A DNA stretch of 16,538 nt from assembly GCA_900547345.1 (NCBI GenBank), contig URGG01000039.1:1-16538 (forward strand), in the 5' to 3' direction. Position 1 is the stretch's first letter. Each line of letters starts with the position of its first letter. The notes below the pieces were generated by a model. The model was not told where the DNA came from and ran no database searches. It saw only the letters and a list, made by a program, of their open reading frames with translations. A program made the position numbers and the translations under genes. Source of the DNA: an uncultured Collinsella sp. (GTDB lineage: Bacteria > Actinomycetota > Coriobacteriia > Coriobacteriales > Coriobacteriaceae). Positions 8,962 through 14,757 of this stretch are shown here, in pieces.

Positions 8962-9678
8962 ATGCTGAAGCTTTGGAAGGTCAACGCCAAGGCCGGCGAC
9001 GCGACGGTTAAGTACCCGTTTGCGCCGTTTCCCACCAACAAGGACATGCGCGGCAAGCCCGAGCACAATGCCGAGCTCTGCATCGCCTGCGGTGCCTGCG
9101 GCGTGGCGTGCCCGGCCGATGCCATTCGCATGGACACCGACCTTGCGGCCGATACCATCACCTGGTCGATCGACTACGGCCGCTGCATCTTCTGCGGCCG
9201 CTGTGAGGAGGCCTGCCCCATGGAGGCCATCAAGCTCACCGAGGAGTTTGAGCTGGCCGTCATGAGCAAGGACGACCTCACCAGCAAGAGCGTCTATACG
9301 CTCGAGCACTGCTCGCGCTGCGGCAAGCCGTTTGCCCCGCACAAGGAGATCGACTACGCCAAGCGCCTGCTGCAAAAGGCCGGCGGCATGGAGACCGAGC
9401 AGGCCGCCCGTACCGTCGGCATGTGCCAGGAGTGCAAGCGCGAGCTCGACGCCCTGCGCGCCGCTTCGGCCGTAAAGACCGGCAACGCTGCCGGCATGGC
9501 TGCTAACGAGACGCTTGCGTCCGGCGAGCCCCAAGGCCCCGGCATGGAGTATCTGGGCGGCCACGGCGTGAACCCGGAGTATATCGACCGCGAGCTCAAC
9601 CCCGATGCGCCCGAGATTCCCGCTGGTCCGGCGCCGGTCGAGGGCATCATCATGGATTTTGATACGAAGGAGGAGTAA
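8962..9678 (+). CDS. hyfH: Hydrogenase-4 component H, 2x[4Fe-4S] electron-transfer subunit (HyfH/HycF, NuoI-like)
   Basis: Ferredoxin-like subunit, 238 residues, that relays electrons from the HyfA side to HyfI, like NuoI in Complex I. Two classic clusters are visible: CIACGACGVACP (C40, C43, C46, C50) and CIFCGRCEEACP (C75, C78, C81, C85). A further cysteine tetrad, HCSRCGKPF (C117, C120) and MCQEC (C155, C158), is shared with E. coli HycF and may bind zinc or iron. After C158 there are about 80 residues, against about 26 in HycF, so the C-terminus is extended by an Ala/Gly/Pro-rich, acidic tail. The start was chosen at 8962 because the RBS is there and MLKLWKVNAKAG aligns with the HycF N-terminus. 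One base separates it from hyfG and two from hyfI. Confidence 0.94.
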   Translation: MLKLWKVNAKAGDATVKYPFAPFPTNKDMRGKPEHNAELCIACGACGVACPADAIRMDTDLAADTITWSIDYGRCIFCGRCEEACPMEAIKLTEEFELAVMSKDDLTSKSVYTLEHCSRCGKPFAPHKEIDYAKRLLQKAGGMETEQAARTVGMCQECKRELDALRAASAVKTGNAAGMAANETLASGEPQGPGMEYLGGHGVNPEYIDRELNPDAPEIPAGPAPVEGIIMDFDTKEE

Positions 9679-9680
9679 CC

Positions 9681-10463
9681 ATGGCCGAACCCACGCTTTT
9701 GCCCGAGCGGCTTCAGTACCGCCCGACCAAGATCGAGCTCGACGAGAGCATCGAGAAGGCCAAGGCGACCCTTCTTAAGAAGATCAAGCGCTCGGTGTAC
9801 GTCTACCGCGTCGACTGCGGCGGCTGCAACGGCTGCGAGATCGAGATCTTCGGTTCCATCACGCCCGTCTTCGACGTCGAGCGCTTTGGCATCAAGGTCG
9901 TGCCCTCGCCCCGTCACGCCGACGTACTGCTATACACCGGTGCCGTGACGCGTGCCATGCGCATGCCGGCCCTGCGCGCCTTTGAGGCCGCACCCGATCC
10001 CAAGATCGTGGTGTCCTATGGCGCGTGCGGCTGCACCGGCGGCATCTTCTACGACAACTACTGCGTCTGGGGCGGCACGGACAAGATTCTGCCGGTCGAT
10101 GTCTACATCCCCGGCTGCCCGCCCAGCCCCGCGCAGACCATCTACGGCTTTGCCATGGCGCTCGGTCTGCTGGACCAAAAGCTCCATGCCGAGACCACGG
10201 TGGAGGCCGCCGGCGAGCAGGCCGATATCCTGCACCCCGGCGTGCCGTACAAGCTGCGCGTTGCCATCGAGCGCGAAGCTCGCGCCATGAGCGGCTACCG
10301 TTACGGCCGCGACCTGGCCAATGAGTTTATGGACACGCTCGAGGGTGCGCCCAAGGGCGATATCCGCGGTGCCATGGCGCTGCTCATCGATAAGCAGGAC
10401 GATCCGCGCCGCGTCGAAGTGTACTCGGCGCTGCAGGATCTGGTGCTGGCCGGAGGTCGCTAG
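9681..10463 (+). CDS. hyfI: Hydrogenase-4 small subunit with proximal [4Fe-4S] cluster (HyfI/HycG, NuoB-like)
   Basis: Small subunit of the group 4 [NiFe]-hydrogenase, 260 residues (E. coli HyfI about 252), partner of HyfG. It carries the single [4Fe-4S] cluster next to the NiFe site. The cysteine pattern is DCGGCNGCEIEI (C46, C49, C52), GACGCTGG (C116) and PGCPPSP (C146), the typical HycG/NuoB set. The remaining C-terminal part (from about residue 180) is charged and lacks extra cluster motifs, unlike the small subunits of uptake hydrogenases. There is no Tat signal, which fits a cytoplasm-facing enzyme. AAGGAGGAG just upstream supports the start at 9681. Confidence 0.95.
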   Translation: MAEPTLLPERLQYRPTKIELDESIEKAKATLLKKIKRSVYVYRVDCGGCNGCEIEIFGSITPVFDVERFGIKVVPSPRHADVLLYTGAVTRAMRMPALRAFEAAPDPKIVVSYGACGCTGGIFYDNYCVWGGTDKILPVDVYIPGCPPSPAQTIYGFAMALGLLDQKLHAETTVEAAGEQADILHPGVPYKLRVAIEREARAMSGYRYGRDLANEFMDTLEGAPKGDIRGAMALLIDKQDDPRRVEVYSALQDLVLAGGR

Positions 10464-11045
10464 ATGGAGCTCACGGACCGCTCTGGTTACTTTGCGGGTC
10501 CCGGTATGCTCGGCGGCTCTTTTGGCGACGCCTCGCGCGCAAGCGACGAGGCCGCCGAGGGCGTCGCCGACCCCTGCCTGGGTCATGCGCCCGACCAGGT
10601 GGTCTTTTACGAGCTCACGCGTAAGTTTGTGGAGACCGAGGAAGACGTTCCCCAGGAGGCCTGCGACGTGCTGTACTACACGCTCGCCGTGGGCCACCAC
10701 ACCGGCGTGCTCGACTGCTTTGAGCCGCGCCTGTCGGTGCCGGTGAACGTGTTCTATTCGCTCGTCGACGCGCTGCCGGAGGGGGAGGCCAAGACCAAGT
10801 TTGAGGCCATTCGCTCCTTTGGTGAGTGCCAGCTCGATAAGGCGGCGGTGCCGTCGCTGCTCGAGGCCTGTGATGCGCTGCTCGACGAGCGCGGTTTTCG
10901 CGGTTCTGCCAAGGCCGGCATCTCGGTGTTCGATGACGACTTTGGCCTGCATGCCCAACAGGTCGCGTTTCTGATGAAGTTCCGCGATCTGGTTGAGCGC
11001 GTGCGCGATGTGTCGGGCGTGTATCTGACGGGAAGGTTGCAGTAA
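10464..11045 (+). CDS. hyfJ: Formate hydrogenlyase assembly protein (HycH/HyfJ family) with N-terminal extension
   Basis: Soluble protein of 193 residues. From about residue 46 it matches HycH/HyfJ: VVFYELTRKFVET, LYYTLAVGHHTGVLDCFEP and the end VSGVYLTGRL correspond to VVFSQLSRKF, VYYSLAIGHHLGVIDCLE and AIYLMVRRL of E. coli HycH. HycH is needed for assembly of active formate hydrogenlyase, with a role probably around large-subunit maturation; its chemistry is not established. E. coli proteins are about 136 residues, so this one has about 45 extra N-terminal residues rich in Gly, Ala and acidic residues. The start at 10464 is supported by GGAGG at 10452-10456 and by direct abutment to hyfI. 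hycI follows with a TAATG overlap. Confidence 0.88.
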   Translation: MELTDRSGYFAGPGMLGGSFGDASRASDEAAEGVADPCLGHAPDQVVFYELTRKFVETEEDVPQEACDVLYYTLAVGHHTGVLDCFEPRLSVPVNVFYSLVDALPEGEAKTKFEAIRSFGECQLDKAAVPSLLEACDALLDERGFRGSAKAGISVFDDDFGLHAQQVAFLMKFRDLVERVRDVSGVYLTGRLQ

Positions 11046-11548
11046 TGGGTCGCGTTGTGGATGGTCGTGTGAACGGCGCCCCGTTTGCGGGTATCGTGCT
11101 CACGGCGGGAAGCGTGCTGCGCGCCGACGATGCCGCCGGCCCCGTGCTCTCCAAAAAGATGGAGGACACGCCTATCGCCGGTTGGTACACCATCGACGGC
11201 GGTCAGACGCCCGAGGATGACATCATCGAGGTCAAGCGCGAGCGTCCGCCGCGTTTGGTTTTGGTCGATGCCGCCGACATGGCGCTGCCCGTCGGCGCCA
11301 TCCGCTTGCTCGACAAACACGATGTGGCCCGCAAGTCGATGTTCACCACGCATTCGCTTCCCTTGTCGATTCTGATCGAAGAGATTGAGCAATCGTGTGA
11401 TGATATCGTCTTCGTCGGGATTCAGCCGGGCGACACGGAGTTCTACAACCCCATGTCCCCGGAAGTCTTTGAGGCCGTCGACGCCGTGTACGACGCCGTG
11501 GCCGCCAACGACTTTTCCCACTTTGTCCGCTTGGGGCAGGAGCTGTAG
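11045..11548 (+). CDS. hycI: Hydrogenase large-subunit maturation endopeptidase (HycI)
   Basis: Nickel-dependent endopeptidase of peptidase family M52, 167 residues (E. coli HycI 156). It checks nickel insertion and then removes the C-terminal tail of the HycE/HyfG large subunit. The nickel-contacting residues known from the family are present: D29 (in ADDAAGP), D75 (LVLVDAADM) and H103 (TTHSLPLS). Other matches are IDGGQTPEDDI and VGIQPGDTEFYNPMS. The usual GNxxxGDD N-terminal motif reads GSVLRADD here, a departure noted in the findings, and there are about 13 extra N-terminal residues. GGGAAGG at 11030-11036 is the likely ribosome site, and the start overlaps the hyfJ stop by one base. Its substrate is very likely HyfG of the same operon. 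Confidence 0.92.
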   Translation: MGRVVDGRVNGAPFAGIVLTAGSVLRADDAAGPVLSKKMEDTPIAGWYTIDGGQTPEDDIIEVKRERPPRLVLVDAADMALPVGAIRLLDKHDVARKSMFTTHSLPLSILIEEIEQSCDDIVFVGIQPGDTEFYNPMSPEVFEAVDAVYDAVAANDFSHFVRLGQEL

Positions 11549-11569
11549 CAGCGCTTGCCTCTGCTGAAT

Positions 11570-11576
11570 AGGAAAG
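11570..11576 (+). promoter_or_regulatory. Ribosome binding site for the formate channel gene
   Basis: AGGAAAG with an 11-base spacer to the ATG at 11588. In-frame TTG (11555) and GTG (11579) triplets are poorer starts: the first lies upstream of the RBS, and the second would leave only 2 bases of spacing. Confidence 0.55.
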
Positions 11577-11587
11577 AAGTGATTGAC

Positions 11588-12427
11588 ATGGCAGATTCCA
11601 AGGTGGAGTACCCCTCTCCCGATTGCCTGGCGCCCGCCGCGATCGAGGCCAAGACCGAGGCCGCCGGCGTGACCAAGGCTAACCTGCCGGTCGCTAAGGC
11701 CTTTCTGTTGGCAATGTTCGCCGGCGCGTTTATCGCCTTCGGCGGCCTGTTCTTTACCGTGTTCTTGAGCGACAGCACGCTGGGCTGGGGCGCTCAGCGC
11801 GTCGTGGGCGGTCTGTGCTTTTGCCTGGGCCTGGTGCTCGTGCTGGTGTGCGGCGCCGAGCTGTTTACCGGCAATTCGCTTATGGTCTGCGCACTCAAGA
11901 GCAAAAAGATCACCCTGGTTCAGATGCTTAAGGCCTGGGTCGTCGTGTGGGTCGGCAATTTTGTCGGTGCCCTGTTCATCGTCTTTTTGGTGTACATGGC
12001 CGGCATCTATAAGCTCAACGGCGAGGCGGTCGCCAACTCCATGGTGAGCGTCGCCGCCGGCAAGGTGACGATCGACTGGGTGACGATCTTCTTCCGCGGC
12101 ATCCTGTGCAACATCTTTGTGTGCCTGGCCGTGTGGATCGGTACCGCCGGTAAGACCGTGGTCGATAAGGTTGTGGGCATTCTGCTGCCCATCGCCGCCT
12201 TTGTGGCCTGCGGTTTTGAGCACTGCGTCGCCAACATGTACTTTTTGCCTATGGGTGCCGTGATGCACGCGTGCGGCTATGGTGCCGACGTCGCCGGCGC
12301 CGATGCGCTCAACGCTGCGGGCATTGCGTTTAACTTGTCCGCCGCCACGCTGGGCAACATCGTGGGCGGCGCGGTTCTGATCGCGCTCGGCTACTGGTTT
12401 GTCTACGCCAAGAAGTCCGAGGCGTAA
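11588..12427 (+). CDS. focA: Formate/nitrite transporter family channel (FocA-like)
   Basis: Integral membrane protein of 279 residues (E. coli FocA 285) with a cytoplasmic N-terminal stretch and about six membrane segments, the pentameric aquaporin-like FNT fold. Visible signatures are GAFIAFGGLFFT, the broken helix at GAELFTGNSL, RGILCNIFVCLAVWI, and FVACGFEHCVANMY, whose His (H212) corresponds to the pore histidine (H209) of FocA. It should move formate across the membrane; direction depends on pH and metabolism. Placement 39 bases after hycI, with no terminator between, suggests it is the last gene of the hydrogenase operon, matching focB at the end of the E. coli hyf operon. The start at 11588 was chosen over upstream TTG and GTG codons from RBS spacing. 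Nitrite or hydrosulfide transport cannot be excluded from sequence alone, but the context favours formate. Confidence 0.9.
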   Translation: MADSKVEYPSPDCLAPAAIEAKTEAAGVTKANLPVAKAFLLAMFAGAFIAFGGLFFTVFLSDSTLGWGAQRVVGGLCFCLGLVLVLVCGAELFTGNSLMVCALKSKKITLVQMLKAWVVVWVGNFVGALFIVFLVYMAGIYKLNGEAVANSMVSVAAGKVTIDWVTIFFRGILCNIFVCLAVWIGTAGKTVVDKVVGILLPIAAFVACGFEHCVANMYFLPMGAVMHACGYGADVAGADALNAAGIAFNLSAATLGNIVGGAVLIALGYWFVYAKKSEA

Positions 12428-12445
12428 TAAGCTGGAATGACGTAC

Positions 12446-12481
12446 GGGCCTCCCGAGGGGCGTTTGCCTTTTGGGAGGCTC
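12446..12481 (+). terminator. Hairpin, probable intrinsic terminator of the hyf-focA operon
   Basis: A 15-bp stem (12446-12460 with 12467-12481, including several G-U pairs) closes a 6-base loop, cgtttg. Its core is a perfect GCCTCCC/GGGAGGC pairing. The following bases (ttcgtgtctt) are only moderately T-rich, as often in high-GC actinobacteria. It starts 18 bases after the focA stop. Confidence 0.75.
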
Positions 12482-12587
12482 TTCGTGTCTTGCTGCGGTA
12501 GATGCAGCGGGCTTTGCGTCGCGGCAGCTGGTGGCAGGGCTGTGGTGCGGCGGGGCATGAACCCCTGAGCTGGAAGGAATAATCGAG
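12482..12587 (+). other. Short leader between terminator and molybdoenzyme gene, with small possible hairpins
   Basis: This 106-base stretch holds no gene. GCTGC at 12492-12496 can pair with GCAGC at 12504-12508 or, alternatively, with GCAGC at 12524-12528. GGGG at 12552-12555 can pair with CCCC at 12562-12565 just before the GGAAGGA ribosome site (12572-12578). I see no convincing -35/-10 promoter. GC-rich DNA forms such pairs easily, so regulation is only a possibility. Confidence 0.3.
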
Positions 12588-14705
12588 ATGGCATCGAGAG
12601 CTATGCATGACGGTCGCTCCGTGGTGACGACATGTGGGGGATGCTATGCCGATTGCGCCTTTGCGGCACGCGTTGAGGACGGTCGCGTGGTGGCCGAGTT
12701 GCCGGTGCCGGGACATCCGTGCGCGGCGCGTGCCCTGTGCGCCCGCGGGCGCCATCGCCTGGCAATGCCGTTTGACGAGCGCGACCGGATTTTGCACCCC
12801 ATGCGACGCCGCCGGGATGGCTCGGGGTTTGATGCGATTACCTGGGACGAGGCGTTTGCTCAGATTGCCGAGCGTCTTTTGGGAATTGTTGACGAGCGCG
12901 GGCCCCGTGCGCTGGGCATGACACTTGGTGTGCCCTCGTTCGACCGCTACTGGGCCTATCGCTTTATGCATGCGTTGGGCTCGCCCAACGTGTACGGTGC
13001 CGATGGCGCCTGCGAGGTAAGCAGACTTACCGGTTGGGAGCACAGCCTGGGCTATAGCCCCGCCTCCGACCTTGCGCATACCGACTGCATCATGTACCTG
13101 GGGCGTTCCATTGTCGATTCGTCGATGATGGGGGCCGTTGACGCGCTCAACGATGCGCGCCGGCGCGGGGCGAAGATCATCGTGGTTGACCCCCGGCGCA
13201 GCGGCTCGGCCGCGCTTGCCGACCGCTGGCTGCGCGTACGTCCTGGATGCGATCTGGCGTTGCTGCTGGGTATCGCACATGTGCTGGTATCCGAGGACCT
13301 GTACGATCACGAGTTCGTGGACCGCTACGCCACAGGCTTTGACGAGCTGGCGCAGGCGGCCAGTGCTTGGACGCCCGAGTGGGCCGAGTCGATGTGCGAC
13401 GTGCCGGCCGCAGAGATTGTCGCCACGGCGCGCGAGCTAGCTGCCGCCGCGCCTGCCGCTGTGGTGGATGCAGGCTTTCATGGTGGCATCGGCATCGCGT
13501 ATGCCAATAGCACCCAGACCGCGCGCGCTATCTGCTTGGTCGATGTGCTGCTGGGCTGCATCGGGCATGAGGGCGGTGCCCTCAACCCGCCCACGCCGCT
13601 TGTGTTGGGCGATTTGGACCCTACGCGTTTCGCGACGCCGTCGATGCCGCGTGAGCCCAAGTTGGGGTCCGAACGCTATCCACTGGTCGATCCGATGCGC
13701 GGCCTGTGCACGACCATCGGTCAGTCGATTCTTGCCGGCGATTTGCGTGGGCTCATCGTCTATGCCAGTAACCCTGGTGCGGGCTATGGCAATGCACAGG
13801 CTTGGTTGGGTATTTTGCAGCAGCTCGACTTGCTCGTGACGATTGACATTCGCTGGTCCGAGACGGCGCGCGCTTCCGACTTCGTGCTGCCCGACGTGAC
13901 GTATCTGGAGGCCGACCGCGGTGTAGGCACGGTCGTGGGCGCTAACGATGCGCGCGTGTTCTACCGCAACGCTGTGCTGCCCGTGCAGCATGACGACACA
14001 CGTCCCGGTCGGGAGATTTTTGCCGGTCTGGCGCGGGCGTGTGGCGTGGGCGAGTACTTCCAGTTTACGTCTGACGATCTGGCGGCTGCCCAGGTGGAGC
14101 CTTTTGGGATTGATCTGGACGAGCTCAAGGAGCGCGGCTGGGCCGACACGGGTGTTGCGTTGCCGTCGCGTACGGGCGAGCCGGCGATTCCCTTGGATGG
14201 CGGCAAAATTACGCTGGCAAGTGACGTATGGGGGCGTGCCGGCCTGGGTCGTGTACCCGACTGGATCGCTCCCATGGTGGAGCCTGGCCCGGGGATGTTT
14301 CGCCTCATTAGCGGCAACCGTCCCTTTGAGTCGCACACCTCGCGAAGGCTTGCAGCCCAAGGTGCCGCCGAGGCTGGGTCGGACCTGGATGCCGTGCAGA
14401 TGAATGCCGATGCTGCTGCGCATATGGGCATCGCCGACGGCGAGATCGTCGAACTCGTGAGCGATATGGGCCGCGACCGCGTGCGTGTGGAGACGACGCC
14501 GTATCTGCATCCGGCGTGCATCTTTACGTCGGCTGCTCCCGGTGGGCGCGCATTGGGTGCTGAGAGTGGTGGCCGGCAGGCCCTGGGCGTCGGGCCGCTC
14601 GACCACACACCGCTGCGCTGGGACCCGTTGACGGGTGCCGCGCTTACTCAGGAAAACGCCGTTCGCGTGGAAAAGATTGTCGCGCGCGGGGATAATGACG
14701 AGTAA
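12588..14705 (+). CDS. Molybdopterin (bis-MGD) oxidoreductase of the DMSO reductase superfamily, substrate unknown
   Basis: Cytoplasmic enzyme of 705 residues with no Tat or Sec signal. An N-terminal [4Fe-4S] site has C16, C19, C23 and C51 (C-x2-C-x3-C-x27-C). The MGD-binding core includes ITWDEAF, IIVVDPRRSGSAALAD and YASNPGAGYGN. The C-terminal cradle domain starts near LISGNRPFESHTSRR. The metal ligand is predicted to be C142, found eight residues after the N of GSPN, as in PsrA/PhsA and acetylene hydratase. Formate dehydrogenases have U/C-His there, but here Glu143 follows. The FDH Arg in RGQNNVQ is replaced (NPPTPLVLG), and the Lys after the last cluster Cys is Arg53. The catalytic Asp of acetylene hydratase is Tyr20. 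No partner Fe-S or membrane subunit lies beside it. Calling it formate dehydrogenase from context would be unsafe. GGAAGGA with a 9-base spacer supports the start. Confidence 0.88.
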   Translation: MASRAMHDGRSVVTTCGGCYADCAFAARVEDGRVVAELPVPGHPCAARALCARGRHRLAMPFDERDRILHPMRRRRDGSGFDAITWDEAFAQIAERLLGIVDERGPRALGMTLGVPSFDRYWAYRFMHALGSPNVYGADGACEVSRLTGWEHSLGYSPASDLAHTDCIMYLGRSIVDSSMMGAVDALNDARRRGAKIIVVDPRRSGSAALADRWLRVRPGCDLALLLGIAHVLVSEDLYDHEFVDRYATGFDELAQAASAWTPEWAESMCDVPAAEIVATARELAAAAPAAVVDAGFHGGIGIAYANSTQTARAICLVDVLLGCIGHEGGALNPPTPLVLGDLDPTRFATPSMPREPKLGSERYPLVDPMRGLCTTIGQSILAGDLRGLIVYASNPGAGYGNAQAWLGILQQLDLLVTIDIRWSETARASDFVLPDVTYLEADRGVGTVVGANDARVFYRNAVLPVQHDDTRPGREIFAGLARACGVGEYFQFTSDDLAAAQVEPFGIDLDELKERGWADTGVALPSRTGEPAIPLDGGKITLASDVWGRAGLGRVPDWIAPMVEPGPGMFRLISGNRPFESHTSRRLAAQGAAEAGSDLDAVQMNADAAAHMGIADGEIVELVSDMGRDRVRVETTPYLHPACIFTSAAPGGRALGAESGGRQALGVGPLDHTPLRWDPLTGAALTQENAVRVEKIVARGDNDE

Positions 14706-14757
14706 TTGACTCAGCTGATGTATTCGACTGATCCACGTTTCTTTTGAAAGGCTGCAC

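Noticed and set aside
4920..9161. A very long open frame (1413 codons) on the minus strand, antisense to hyfD-hyfH
   Set aside because: It runs opposite strong, motif-rich genes. With G/C-rich third positions, stop codons are rare on the antisense strand, and its translation is Arg/His/Gly-rich with no recognisable domain.
8839..9678. A longer hyfH starting 41 codons upstream within hyfG
   Set aside because: The extra N-terminus is a frame shadow of hyfG, does not match HycF, and the GAGGAGG site points to 8962.
11583..11588. TTGACA resembling a -35 box before focA
   Set aside because: It overlaps the focA start codon, so a promoter there would start inside the gene. No matching -10 was seen.
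12588..14705. Labelling the molybdoenzyme as FdhF, formate dehydrogenase H
   Set aside because: Its Cys is followed by Glu, the FDH Arg motif is missing and the relay Lys is Arg; context alone is not enough.
12588..14705. Labelling the molybdoenzyme as acetylene hydratase
   Set aside because: The overall layout is similar, but the catalytic Asp next to the second cluster Cys is replaced by Tyr20.
14706..14734. TTGACT with a 17-base spacer before selA as a promoter
   Set aside because: The -10 position reads TGATCC, too far from TATAAT to support a promoter; selA may be read through from the upstream gene.
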